NCBI GenBank assembly: GCA_017548225.1
Contig: JAFYMV010000127.1
Coordinates: 1-10,626 of the forward strand
Reading direction: 5' to 3'
DNA length: 10,626 nt
Source of the DNA: Bacteroidaceae bacterium
Lineage (GTDB): Bacteria > Bacteroidota > Bacteroidia > Bacteroidales > Bacteroidaceae
Part shown: positions 1 to 7,261 of the stretch, piece by piece
Layout: every line of letters begins with the position of its first letter
Numbering within the stretch: position 1 is the first letter of the stretch
Notes under the pieces: model-generated
The model's input: the letters and a program-made list of their open reading frames with translations, nothing else
Database searches by the model: none
Told to the model about the DNA's origin: nothing
Translations under genes and position numbers: made by a program

Positions 1-1658
1 ACCAATATCTGCGCGGTTACTACGCGGAGGAACATGGTGAGCGGATAGACGGTAGAATAGGCTACAGAAGCCTGATTATTGCCGCATATCTCATTGCTAT
101 ACGCCAGCGCAGGAGGATTGGTCATAATACCCGAGATGACACCCGCTATGGTAAAGTAGCTCAGCTTACATACCTTACGCGCCACGACACCGATAATGAG
201 GCACGGGATGACCGTGATCAAGAAGCCATAAAGCACCCACCAGTAACCGCCATTAACGATAGTATCAACAAATCCATTACCAGCACCTATGCCCACCACA
301 GCAAGGAAGAGAGTAATACCTATTTGGCGTATCATCTTATTGGCCGATGAGGTCGTGTAGGTTACCAGTTTCAGTTGCGGGCCAAACTTACTCATGAGGA
401 TAGATACGATAAGCGGACCACCTGCCAGACCAAGCTTTACGGGTACCGGCACATTGGGTATAAAGATAGGCAATGAGCCGAGCACCACACCCAGAGCTAT
501 ACCGAGGAAGAGTGATGCGAGGTTAGGCTCCTCAAGGCGCTTCACCGAGTTGCCCATGAGCTTACCAATCTTCTGTATACTTTCAGGCTTACCCACCACC
601 ACGATGCGGTCGCCCAACTGAAGCAACAGGTGCGAATCAGCAATAAGGTCCACACCGGCACGGATAATACGCGAAATAGCCACATTGAAAGTCTGACGCA
701 ACTTCAGGTCACCCAAGCGCTTACCATTGATGCGGGGATTAGTGATGACGAATCGCTCCGAGATCAGATTATTCGCCTCAATGGCATCCCATTCAGCCAT
801 ATTCATATTAATACGAGGACCAATGAGCAATGTGAGCGCCTCCACCTCGAGCGGAGTAGCCACAAGGAAGAGTTTATCGCCTTTGCCCAATGTCGTAGTC
901 GACTCAGCCAGTTCTATGTCGTGTGTACGCTCGTGCAGCACACGAGTGATGACACATTTACGCCCAAACAGTTCCTGAATCTCGCGGATTGTATGTCCAC
1001 ATACCGAGTCGTTGTGTACCTCGAGGGTTACCGCTTCGAGCTGTTCAGCATTCTCCTTATTGCGTTCCATCATGATGCGACGCTCATTGTCAAAGTTGAC
1101 ACGAAAGATACGCTTCAGCACGATGATGCTCAATATGACACCCACCACACCCAACGGATAGGTTACGGCATAGCCCTGCGCGATAGAAGTGTTCACCTCG
1201 CCCGTCATATCATAGAAGGTCTGCTGTGCAGCACCCATACCCGGAGTATTGGTCACCGCTCCACTGAGCACACCCACCATATCAATAAGGTCAGTACCCG
1301 TAATGAGGTGTATAGCATAGGCCGTGATGCAAGCCAGCAGTACCATAGCTACGGCCAACATGTTCAGCGTGATTCCCCCTTTGCGGAATGAAGAGAAGAA
1401 ACCTGGCCCCACCTCCAAACCGATGGAGTAGATAAAGAGTATCAGTCCAAACTCCTTGACAAAGTGCGCTGTAGTATTATCGAGCAAGAAGCCGAAGTGT
1501 CCGGCGATGATACCCACAAAGAGGATCCAGGTTACGCCCAACGACACACTGCCAAACTTGACACGATTGAGCCCAAGTCCGATGGCGATAACTATGGCCA
1601 CGACAAACACCGAGTGAGCAACGCCACTACCAGTAAAGAGGTCTACTAACCATTCCAT
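1..1658 (-). CDS. YidE/YbjL-type putative transporter (aspartate:alanine exchanger family), 3' end cut by window edge
   Basis: Inner-membrane carrier of the AspT/YidE family; the substrate cannot be read from sequence. The frame is open from the ATG at 1658-1656 (MEWLVDLFTGSG) to the window edge, 552 codons, and the last residues seen (YPLTMFLRVVTAQIL) lie near the usual C-terminus, so only a few codons should be missing. Membrane segments fill residues about 12-185 and 378-552. Each half carries the repeated family signature: SGAVTNTPGMG (132-142) and SGIMTNPPALAY (509-520). Between them are two TrkA-C/RCK-C-like domains, about 207-280 and 300-370 (the second contains GDRIVVVG). This two-half layout with central paired RCK-C domains is typical of the family. 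It follows the DUF486 gene by 73 bp on the same strand, so the two are probably cotranscribed; I see no convincing promoter in the gap. The start is preceded by AT-rich sequence without a clear Shine-Dalgarno site. Confidence 0.93.
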   Translation of the reverse strand, partial: MEWLVDLFTGSGVAHSVFVVAIVIAIGLGLNRVKFGSVSLGVTWILFVGIIAGHFGFLLDNTTAHFVKEFGLILFIYSIGLEVGPGFFSSFRKGGITLNMLAVAMVLLACITAYAIHLITGTDLIDMVGVLSGAVTNTPGMGAAQQTFYDMTGEVNTSIAQGYAVTYPLGVVGVILSIIVLKRIFRVNFDNERRIMMERNKENAEQLEAVTLEVHNDSVCGHTIREIQELFGRKCVITRVLHERTHDIELAESTTTLGKGDKLFLVATPLEVEALTLLIGPRINMNMAEWDAIEANNLISERFVITNPRINGKRLGDLKLRQTFNVAISRIIRAGVDLIADSHLLLQLGDRIVVVGKPESIQKIGKLMGNSVKRLEEPNLASLFLGIALGVVLGSLPIFIPNVPVPVKLGLAGGPLIVSILMSKFGPQLKLVTYTTSSANKMIRQIGITLFLAVVGIGAGNGFVDTIVNGGYWWVLYGFLITVIPCLIIGVVARKVCKLSYFTIAGVISGIMTNPPALAYSNEICGNNQASVAYSTVYPLTMFLRVVTAQIL

Positions 1659-1717
1659 GATGTACCAATATCTTTAATATATATTACCAGAATGCAACAA
1701 ATGTTCACGCCACATCA

Positions 1718-1731
1718 GAGGCGATCGCCTC
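1718..1731 (-). terminator. 14-bp perfect palindrome directly after the DUF486 stop
   Basis: GAGGCGATCGCCTC is perfectly self-complementary and abuts the TAG stop (1734-1732) of the upstream minus-strand gene. It can form a short hairpin, but no T-run follows on the minus strand. A partial terminator, an mRNA-stabilising hairpin or a protein site are all possible. Confidence 0.3.
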
Positions 1732-2103
1732 CTACTTGAGGAACACGAAGAACACCGCAGCGATGAGACATCCGAAGGCCACGAAATGATTCCACTGCAG
1801 CGCCTCACCCTTGAAGAATACGATGGTGAATACCGTGAAGATAGCGATAGATATCACCTCCTGTATCACCTTGAGTTGCATCAGCGTGAAAGCTCCTCCA
1901 TTGCCCACGAATCCCATTCGGTTGGCAGGCACCTGGCAGGCATACTCAAAGAGTGCCAGAAACCAGCTGATAAGGATAACGATGTAGAGCGGAGTGTTGT
2001 CAGAGACCAACTTCATCTGTTGAAGCTTGAGATGTCCGTACCAAGCGAATGTCATGAAGATATTCGATACGATAAGCAGTAAGATAGTACCTATTCCGTG
2101 CAT
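1732..2103 (-). CDS. DMT-family small membrane protein (DUF486)
   Basis: A 123-residue very hydrophobic protein, about the normal length for DUF486, a family related to the drug/metabolite transporters but without assigned function. Four membrane segments can be seen, at about residues 5-22, 40-57, 70-97 and 104-122. Family-like features are the N-terminal SNIFMTFAWYGHLK, the central EYACQVPANRMG and the C-terminal phenylalanine-rich FFVFLK. The ATG at 2103 lies 26 bp downstream of a well-formed Bacteroidota promoter (2130-2161), which supports the start. The gene leads a probable two-gene unit with the YidE-type transporter 73 bp further on. The family is clear; the role is unknown. Confidence 0.9.
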   Translation of the reverse strand: MHGIGTILLLIVSNIFMTFAWYGHLKLQQMKLVSDNTPLYIVILISWFLALFEYACQVPANRMGFVGNGGAFTLMQLKVIQEVISIAIFTVFTIVFFKGEALQWNHFVAFGCLIAAVFFVFLK

Positions 2104-2129
2104 ATTTTATATATTTTAAAAACGGAGCA

Positions 2130-2161
2130 CAAAATTAGTGCAAGGTGAGAGAAAAACCAAA
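2130..2161 (-). promoter_or_regulatory. Bacteroidota sigma-ABfr-type promoter for the DUF486/transporter unit
   Basis: On the minus strand TTTG (2161-2158) is followed after exactly 20 nt by TAATTTTG (2137-2130), a perfect match to the Bacteroidota -33 TTTG / -7 TAnnTTTG consensus with usual spacing. It lies 26 bp upstream of the DUF486 ATG. Confidence 0.7.
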
Positions 2162-2185
2162 ACTTGTTTTGAGTTTTTCCTCTCT

Positions 2186-2216
2186 ATAGCCCAAATTCGG
2201 GCTATGCAAAGCATAG
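2186..2216. other. Two overlapping, mutually exclusive hairpins in the divergent spacer
   Basis: ATAGCCC (2186-2192) pairs with GGGCTAT (2199-2205), and CTATGC (2202-2207) pairs with GCATAG (2211-2216). The two stems share CTAT at 2202-2205 and cannot form together. They lie in the 288-bp spacer between the divergent DUF486 and acyltransferase genes, upstream of both promoters, so transcription from either promoter would not include them. Role unknown; an operator is possible. Confidence 0.35.
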
Positions 2217-2318
2217 ATTAAAAGAGTGCACCTCAAACAAAAAAGCAAGTTTACCCCATTTTTTTGCATTGCGAGGCCAACTTTTCCACCCTTTGTGGTA
2301 TAAATTAAGTTGTAATAC

Positions 2319-2350
2319 TTTCAAATAACCGATTTTTTACATTACTTTTG
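2319..2350 (+). promoter_or_regulatory. Bacteroidota-type promoter for the acyltransferase/ligase operon
   Basis: TACTTTTG (2343-2350) fits the -7 consensus TAnnTTTG. Exactly 20 nt upstream is TTTC (2319-2322), one base off the -33 TTTG. The predicted transcript starts about 35 nt before the ATG at 2392, giving a short A/T-rich leader. Confidence 0.6.
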
Positions 2351-2391
2351 CAAAGCAATTTAAACATTTTTAACCTAAAAAGATAAAGACT

Positions 2392-2946
2392 ATGTGGAGA
2401 AAATTCTGTGGTTGGCTATTGAAGGTCATGGGATGGACAGTAGATAATCCTACTGTTGTGCCCGAAGACAAGTGTATCATACTCGGTGTTCCGCACACTT
2501 CAGGATGGGACTTTGTTATATCATACCTCTTCTACACCTCTATCGGCGGTAATGCCAAGGTGATGGTGAAAAAGGAGTTTTTCTTCTGGCCCTTGGGCGG
2601 ACTGCTGCGCAAGTTGGGCGGACTTCCCGTAGACCGTAAGAACGCCACACGACTCATGGTAAGCACCATCCATGCCATGAAGGAGACAAAGGTATGCCAC
2701 TTGGCACTAGCTCCCGAAGGCACTCGTAAGCCCATCAAGCGTTGGAAGACAGGCTTCCACACCATCGCACGCGAGGTAGGATGCTCAGTATACATGGGAT
2801 ACTTTGACTGGGGCACCAAGCATGTAGGATGGGGCAAGAAGGTAGAGCTCACCGACGATGCCCGTGCCGACATGCAGCGCATCCAAGAGATGTACGAGGA
2901 GATGCACCTCGTAGGCAAGCATAAGGAAAATTACATTACTCATTAA
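2392..2946 (+). CDS. PlsC-like acyltransferase (1-acyl-glycerol-3-phosphate acyltransferase family)
   Basis: A 184-residue short member of the LPLAT/PlsC family, which transfers acyl groups to the hydroxyl of lysophosphatidate or related acceptors at the inner face of the membrane. The catalytic HX4D box is visible as HTSGWD (H35, D40). Later family blocks are GGLPVDR (76-82) and EGTRK (109-113), the phosphate-binding motif. The protein lacks the long N-terminal membrane segment of classical PlsC, so the acceptor may not be lysophosphatidate; small proteins of this kind are usually annotated only as acyltransferases. It is followed after 13 bp by an acyl-CoA ligase, which suggests the ligase supplies the acyl donor. 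The start is set by the promoter at 2319-2350 and an A-rich leader. Confidence 0.88.
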   Translation: MWRKFCGWLLKVMGWTVDNPTVVPEDKCIILGVPHTSGWDFVISYLFYTSIGGNAKVMVKKEFFFWPLGGLLRKLGGLPVDRKNATRLMVSTIHAMKETKVCHLALAPEGTRKPIKRWKTGFHTIAREVGCSVYMGYFDWGTKHVGWGKKVELTDDARADMQRIQEMYEEMHLVGKHKENYITH

Positions 2947-2959
2947 TATAAACCTAACT

Positions 2960-4660
2960 ATGATCCAACTCTACAAGCGTATGCAGCGCATGAGGGAGAA
3001 CTATGTGGACACCCTCACTAAACTTTACGAATACGCCACAACGGCATATGCCAAGAACCAATACACCCAGTGGTACAACACCAAGGAAGGCGGATACACC
3101 TACCACGAGTTCAAGCAGAAGTGCGATAGCATCTCTAAGATATTGACCCAGTACGGTATCGGCTCGGGCGACAAGGTAGCTATCCTCGCGCAGAGCATGC
3201 CCAACTGGTCTGTAGCATTCTACGCCACCGCTCCCTTTGGTCGTATTGCTATACCTATCCTCCCCGACAGTTCAGAGAATGAGGTAACCAACATCATCAA
3301 CCACTCAGAGAGTAAGGTGATGTTCGTATCACAGAAGCTCGCGGGCAAGCTCAGCCAAGAGGTGAAGGACAAGATGGTGCTCATCTTCGACCTCGACACC
3401 TTCGAGTTGCTCAAGGCCGACGAGGAGAAGTTCACCTGCGATGGCCGCACCAGCGTGCCCACCCCCGACGACATCGCCACCATCATCTATACCTCCGGTA
3501 CTACAGGTAGTGCCAAGGGTGTGGTACTCAGCCACCGCAACTTGACATCCAATGTCATCACCTGCTATCACTCATGCAAGCGTACTGAGAAGGACCGCTG
3601 GCTTAGCGTGCTCCCCATGGCACACACCTTGGAGATGACACTCGGCATGCTCTACCCCATGTACTGCGGCGCTACGGTATACTACTTGCCCAAGCCTCCT
3701 GTAGCCTCACTCTTGCTCAAGGCACTCAAGGTAGTAAAGCCCACCACCATGCTCACCGTACCGATGATTATCGAGAAGGTGTACAAGGGCAGTGTGCTCC
3801 CCACTATACAGAAGAGTCCCGCACTAGCATGGATGAACGAGCACATGAATGGATTGATGTGCAAGATTATCGGCATGAAGCTGAAGAAGACCTTCGGTGG
3901 CCACATGTCATTCTACGGCATCGGTGGTGCCAAGCTCGACCCCGAAGTAGAGAGATTCCTCCTCAAGGCAGGCTTCCCCTACGCCATCGGATATGGTCTC
4001 ACAGAGACCTCTCCCCTGTTGGGTTATGCCATGCACGGTTGGCGCACGATAGGCTCATTCGGTTATCCTGTATACAATGTACAGCTCAAGTTACACAATG
4101 TAGATCCCAAGACAGGCGAAGGCGAGATCGTAGCCAAGGGTCCGAATGTGATGCTCGGATACTACAAGGACCCCATACGCACGAAGAGCGTGTTCACCGA
4201 AGACGGATGGTTCCGTACCAGCGACATCGCTACTGTTGACGAGAAGGGCCGTTACTTCATCAAGGGCCGCAATAGCAACATGATTCTCGGTCCCTCAGGC
4301 GAGAACATCTACCCCGAAGAGATTGAGAATGTCATCAACAATGTAGAGGGTGTGAGCGAGTCTATCGTGGTAGAGCGCGACGGCCGTCTCGTAGCACTCG
4401 TACAGCCTATGGAGAACTACATCGAGTGGGACAATGAGAATGTAGACAAGATTTACGACTTCATCGAGTCATGGAAAGACAAGGTGCTCAAGGTGGTAAA
4501 TAAGAATGTGAACAAGTCATCACAGGTAAGTTCAGTAGAGGTGATGAAGGAACCCTTCGAGAAGACCGCAACACAGAAGATACGCCGCTTCAAGTACAAA
4601 GAATCGGCACCTACTGTAGAGCAGGACAAGAAGAGCAAGAAGAACCAGAAAAAAGATTAA
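2960..4660 (+). CDS. AMP-forming long-chain fatty acid-CoA ligase family protein
   Basis: A 566-residue member of the ANL (AMP-binding) superfamily, which adenylates a carboxylate and then forms a thioester with CoA; length and motifs suit long-chain acyl-CoA synthetases. Motifs in order: the ATP/phosphate loop YTSGTTGSAKG (177-187), the adenine-binding YGLTET (345-350), RTSD (419-422) with the ribose-binding aspartate, the hinge region FIKGR (433-437), SGENIYPEEIE (446-456), and near the C-terminus TATQKIRRFKY, with K540 in the place of the catalytic lysine. The last 13 residues are lysine-rich. The start at ATG 2960 is 13 bp after the acyltransferase stop; internal methionines at residues 8 and 11 are alternatives. 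It forms an operon with the acyltransferase and ends at the terminator 4686-4718. The substrate chain length is inferred only. Confidence 0.92.
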   Translation: MIQLYKRMQRMRENYVDTLTKLYEYATTAYAKNQYTQWYNTKEGGYTYHEFKQKCDSISKILTQYGIGSGDKVAILAQSMPNWSVAFYATAPFGRIAIPILPDSSENEVTNIINHSESKVMFVSQKLAGKLSQEVKDKMVLIFDLDTFELLKADEEKFTCDGRTSVPTPDDIATIIYTSGTTGSAKGVVLSHRNLTSNVITCYHSCKRTEKDRWLSVLPMAHTLEMTLGMLYPMYCGATVYYLPKPPVASLLLKALKVVKPTTMLTVPMIIEKVYKGSVLPTIQKSPALAWMNEHMNGLMCKIIGMKLKKTFGGHMSFYGIGGAKLDPEVERFLLKAGFPYAIGYGLTETSPLLGYAMHGWRTIGSFGYPVYNVQLKLHNVDPKTGEGEIVAKGPNVMLGYYKDPIRTKSVFTEDGWFRTSDIATVDEKGRYFIKGRNSNMILGPSGENIYPEEIENVINNVEGVSESIVVERDGRLVALVQPMENYIEWDNENVDKIYDFIESWKDKVLKVVNKNVNKSSQVSSVEVMKEPFEKTATQKIRRFKYKESAPTVEQDKKSKKNQKKD

Positions 4661-4685
4661 ACGATTCCATAAGGAACTATAAATA

Positions 4686-4718
4686 ACTCCGGGTGCTCTA
4701 AGCGCTCGGAGTTTTATT
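4686..4718 (+). terminator. Intrinsic terminator after the acyltransferase/ligase operon
   Basis: ACTCCG (4686-4691) pairs with CGGAGT (4707-4712), and GGTGC (4692-4696) pairs with GCGCT (4702-4706) using two G-T wobbles. This gives an 11-bp stem with loop TCTAA, followed by TTTTATT. It sits 26 bp after the ligase stop and only 12 bp before the start of the next plus-strand gene. Confidence 0.8.
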
Positions 4719-4730
4719 GCGTAATAATAT

Positions 4731-5333
4731 ATGAAAATCAACAGACTCATACTCACCCTACTCACCTTGAGCACTATGACCACCGTTATGGCTCGCGACA
4801 CCGAGAACCCCCTCTTTAGTGGCTATGAGGGAGGCATGATGCTACACATGGGCTACCTGAATGGTAATATCACTCCCCTCGCCCACCAAGCGCAAGGCAT
4901 AACCAAAGGCATTGGCGGTGCCATACGCCTCAAGATGGGCAACCACTGGCGTGTGGGTACCGAAGGGTATACCTCTACGATGGGACAGCTCGACAACGGC
5001 AGCTACATCAAGACCTTTTGGGCAGGACTACTGACCAGTTACACCCACACCTGGGGACGCTTTGCCCCCTATCTGGGAGTTACTGTAGGCGGAGGCACCA
5101 CCACCGACTTCCTCATGCTCGAGGGTAGCGGCAAGGATTGGACTCCTGAGCCCGAAGCCTACTACCACAAAGCGGCGTTCTTCGCCTTCGATCCCTTCAT
5201 CGGGTGCGACTACATCGTGAGCGACAAGCTACGCCTCACCCTCAAGGTAGACTACCTCAACGGTATCAGCCGCAAGGAGCTATACCTCCCCACAGGCCCA
5301 CGCGCCTATGTAGGCTTCATGTTTTGTCATTAA
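4731..5333 (+). CDS. Small outer-membrane beta-barrel protein (hypothetical)
   Basis: A 200-residue exported protein that I cannot assign to a named family. Residues 1-21 are a signal peptide: a basic start MKINR, a hydrophobic core LILTLLTL, and a VMA|RD signal peptidase I site. The mature part alternates hydrophobic and polar residues with many Gly, Tyr and Trp in strand-like segments (for example IGGAIRLKM, WAGLLTSYTHTWGRFAPYLGVTVGGG, LRLTLKVDYLNG, RAYVGFMF), as in small eight- to ten-stranded barrels, and ends in an aromatic-rich strand. No promoter of the TAnnTTTG type is visible in the 70 bp upstream. Expression may rely on read-through of the terminator at 4686-4718, or on a promoter I cannot recognise. 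The gene may be functionally unrelated to the lipid operon. Confidence 0.78.
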   Translation: MKINRLILTLLTLSTMTTVMARDTENPLFSGYEGGMMLHMGYLNGNITPLAHQAQGITKGIGGAIRLKMGNHWRVGTEGYTSTMGQLDNGSYIKTFWAGLLTSYTHTWGRFAPYLGVTVGGGTTTDFLMLEGSGKDWTPEPEAYYHKAAFFAFDPFIGCDYIVSDKLRLTLKVDYLNGISRKELYLPTGPRAYVGFMFCH

Positions 5334-5752
5334 CCGAAGAAGAATGGACTTTTGGCATCACTTCCGCATCAGTATCCTTTAGCGCTGCGCGTAAGGATTT
5401 GAACGTTTAACGCCGATGCGAAACCTTTAGGTCGACGCCGTAAGGGGCTGAAGTCAATAAAAGCGTCGGTTAATCCTACTCCGTAGGCTTTTCCTCCTCC
5501 TTACTCGGCATAGATTAAGACTTGCCCTAGCACTTGGCTAGTCCAAGAAGTTTATCTCTGCTCTCGCTTCGTTCGTCGGTTGCGATGCCAATGCGAAATG
5601 AGCATTGGTTGCGACAAAGAGAACTAGTTGTCCCGAGTGTACTTTAGCACCATTAGGTTTATATCCCCAAAGTAAAGGATTAAAGACAAATGTAATGACT
5701 GATGCAACGGACAAACTATCGTCTATACTCCTAGGCAAAGCGACCACAACAA
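5334..5752. other. Hairpin-rich spacer without a convincing gene
   Basis: No frame here has acceptable starts or codon use. Several inverted repeats are visible. An imperfect 25-bp palindrome at 5374-5398 (12-bp arms, two mismatched positions) lies 40 bp after the barrel gene and may act as a weak terminator. CCTAC/GTAGG is at about 5477-5489. CCAATGC (5588-5594) pairs with GCATTGG (5602-5608) and is flanked by two direct copies of GGTTGCGA (5578-5585, 5607-5614). The region may be a dispersed repeat or contain a structured RNA; neither can be shown from this window alone. Confidence 0.45.
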
Positions 5753-5820
5753 AACTCCTAAACTCCAAGAATTAACTCTAAACTCTAAACAAATTAACGG
5801 TTAGAAGTTAATGGTTAATG
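5753..5820. repeat. Heptamer-period array A
   Basis: Sixty-eight bases can be cut into successive 7-mers that resemble their neighbours: AACTCCT, AAACTCC, AAGAATT, then AACTCTA twice exactly, AACAAAT, then TAACGGT, TAGAAGT, TAATGGT and TAATG. The period stays at 7 without a break while the unit drifts from an AACTCTA type to a TAAtGGT type. It ends directly at a T11/G10 tract. Confidence 0.75.
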
Positions 5821-5841
5821 TTTTTTTTTTTGGGGGGGGGG
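5821..5841. repeat. Adjacent homopolymers T11 then G10
   Basis: Eleven T (5821-5831) run directly into ten G (5832-5841), followed by AGGG. It lies 21 bp beyond the stop of the minus-strand nucleotidyltransferase gene and abuts heptamer array A. Tracts this long are prone to slippage in replication and to sequencing error. Being outside any reading frame, a length change could affect only the 3' end of the transcript or its stability. Confidence 0.85.
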
Positions 5842-5862
5842 AGGGAGCTGTAGCACTAAACT

Positions 5863-6954
5863 CTACCCCCGCAGCTTAAGCCTACTCCATACATACTGCC
5901 AAGTCCTGAACGGTACATCCCATACCATCTCGTGCGGGTAGCGAATAAAGAATTTCCAGTTACGTCGTAGGGAGTTATACAGTCGTGGGAATAGCAGGTG
6001 ATGACGCGTACGATTTATGCGCGCATCATACTTACCGAAGTTACCCGCCAGCATGATTTCCGAGAGCAGGAAGCGCCCTTCGCGCTCATCGGGAGCAGTA
6101 ATGAGGTACTCCTCCTCCAGGCCGAACACCTCCGCCATCACCCACATCATAGCCCGTGCGAAGCGCATCATGCGCAGTTGTCGTAATGTCGCCACCGTAC
6201 GTTCCCGGCTCTCTGCCGTGGCTGGTTGGCGTAGCACATAGTAGTAGTCCAGCACTTGGCGCAATCCTATGCCCTCACCGAAGAGATGCATATAGATATG
6301 TAAGAGAATGAATACCCGGTTAAATTCCGCCGTAGGCACACTGATACTCCCTACCTCTTCGGGCAGTTCCACCTCGTGGCGCCACTGCGCTGCAGCATAA
6401 GCAGCGAAGAAACGCTGCAGTCTATGATTGAGGATAGGTGCGAAGAGATGTCCCGGCGTCACATGCACCTCCACCTCCGCATCCTCGTGTAGAGGATAGT
6501 GGATATGCTGGTATGTCAGCCCTTTCAAGCCCACGCGGTTGCGTGCAAAGTCGTATATTCTCTCTCGTCCTCCGCTAAGCCATATATCAATGTCTCCCGA
6601 TGTTCGCAACAACGGGTCCGGGTATAGGGTCGATATACCCTGTCCTTTCAGGATGCAGCAGTCGAAGCCCTCGTCACGGAAGAACGCTAACGTCTCCACC
6701 GCCCGTTGGTTGAGCAGGCGACTCCTCTCCATGATATGCTCCTTCAGCATATACCACTGCAGCAGCACCTCCTTAGGCGGTCGTTGTTCTTTGGGTAGCC
6801 GTTCCAGTGCAGAGAATAGTACCCCCACCAGCGTCTGCTGTATCGCCATTCGGTACATGTCGCGCCACTGCTCGGGAGTAGGCGCCACAGACAACTCTAG
6901 CTGTCGCCCAAGAGCCACGCGTAGTATCTCGAAGAAGAGAATATTCACATTCAT
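5863..6954 (-). CDS. Uncharacterised nucleotidyltransferase family protein (NTP_transf_5-like)
   Basis: A 363-residue protein resembling the NTP_transf_5 group, a minimal-type nucleotidyltransferase of unknown substrate. The core is CCILKGQGISTLYPDPLLRTSGDIDIWL, split here as KGQG (K103 of this start) and the metal-binding pair D121-I-D123; EVEVH (about 160-164) may give the third acidic residue. Helical segments fill the rest, and the C-terminus is basic and aromatic (KFFIRYPHEMVWDVPFRTWQYV). I chose ATG 6954 (MNVNILFFEILR). The frame stays open to a TTG at 6993, but that 13-residue extension overlaps a promoter-like site and TTG starts are rare in this group. Genes of this family often sit near polysaccharide or modified-peptide genes; the neighbour here is the sugar aminotransferase on the same strand. 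Stop codon is TAG. Confidence 0.85.
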   Translation of the reverse strand: MNVNILFFEILRVALGRQLELSVAPTPEQWRDMYRMAIQQTLVGVLFSALERLPKEQRPPKEVLLQWYMLKEHIMERSRLLNQRAVETLAFFRDEGFDCCILKGQGISTLYPDPLLRTSGDIDIWLSGGRERIYDFARNRVGLKGLTYQHIHYPLHEDAEVEVHVTPGHLFAPILNHRLQRFFAAYAAAQWRHEVELPEEVGSISVPTAEFNRVFILLHIYMHLFGEGIGLRQVLDYYYVLRQPATAESRERTVATLRQLRMMRFARAMMWVMAEVFGLEEEYLITAPDEREGRFLLSEIMLAGNFGKYDARINRTRHHLLFPRLYNSLRRNWKFFIRYPHEMVWDVPFRTWQYVWSRLKLRG

Positions 6955-6958
6955 ACTG

Positions 6959-6989
6959 CGAAAATACTCAGAATATCCGATACCACAAA
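6959..6989 (-). promoter_or_regulatory. Possible promoter for the nucleotidyltransferase gene
   Basis: On the minus strand TTTG (6989-6986) is followed after 19 nt by TATTTTCG (6966-6959), one base off TAnnTTTG. It ends only 4 nt before the ATG at 6954, so the mRNA would be almost leaderless. The same -33, spacer length and -7 octamer occur at 8915-8945. Confidence 0.35.
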
Positions 6990-6993
6990 ACAA

Positions 6994-7226
6994 CCATAGG
7001 AAAAGTTTGCGTCACCTGAGACTTTGCCTTTCTCTCACAGCACGAACTTTAGCTATTAGCAGTTGACTAAAACAATATTGTATCAACAGAATTTAAACTA
7101 TTTTTCTTTCTCACGGAGTGGCATCCTGATCAAGAGCGCCAAGAGCTAAAAGCCAATAGCCAACAGCCGCAGTTCCCGTTAATCGTTCAATATTCATCGT
7201 TAATCGTTAAACCACTCTCAAAAGCA
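6994..7226. other. Spacer between nucleotidyltransferase and aminotransferase genes
   Basis: No coding frame is credible. The stretch 6994-7143 is AT-rich with no recognisable element. Positions 7144-7213 are heptamer array B. The remainder leads to the terminator palindrome of the aminotransferase gene at 7227-7250. Confidence 0.5.
7144..7213. repeat. Heptamer-period array B
   Basis: Ten uninterrupted 7-mers: AGCTAAA, AGCCAAT, AGCCAAC, AGCCGCA, GTTCCCG, TTAATCG, TTCAATA, TTCATCG, TTAATCG, TTAAACC. Two blocks are joined in phase, an AGCCAAT block and a TTAATCG block. The first four units match a stretch of array C (AGCTAAC, GGCTAAT, AGCCAAT, AGCTGCA at 9143-9170) unit for unit. Confidence 0.75.
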
Positions 7227-7250
7227 AATAGGGCTGCATGCAGCCCTATT
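7227..7250 (-). terminator. 24-bp perfect palindrome, terminator of the aminotransferase gene
   Basis: AATAGGGCTGCA (7227-7238) is followed at once by its exact complement TGCAGCCCTATT (7239-7250). On the minus strand it starts 11 bp after the aminotransferase stop and is followed by TTGCTTTTG, a broken T-rich tail. The position and strong stem support rho-independent termination. Confidence 0.7.
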
Positions 7251-7261
7251 CATCACACAGT

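Noticed and set aside
630..1391. Long 253-codon plus-strand frame
   Set aside because: It lies antisense to the YidE-type transporter, whose motifs are unmistakable; the plus-strand product is His/Arg/Thr-rich with no domain.
5538..5768. Seventy-six-codon minus-strand frame in the spacer after the barrel gene
   Set aside because: It needs a TTG start inside heptamer array A, its codon use is unlike the neighbours, and it spans the hairpin and direct repeats. More likely a chance frame in a repeat-type sequence.
6955..6993. TTG start adding 13 residues to the nucleotidyltransferase
   Set aside because: TTG starts are rare in Bacteroidota and the extension overlaps a promoter-like site; ATG 6954 is simpler.
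6539..7066. 175-codon plus-strand frame
   Set aside because: Antisense to the nucleotidyltransferase gene and extending into the spacer; no motif and unsuitable composition.
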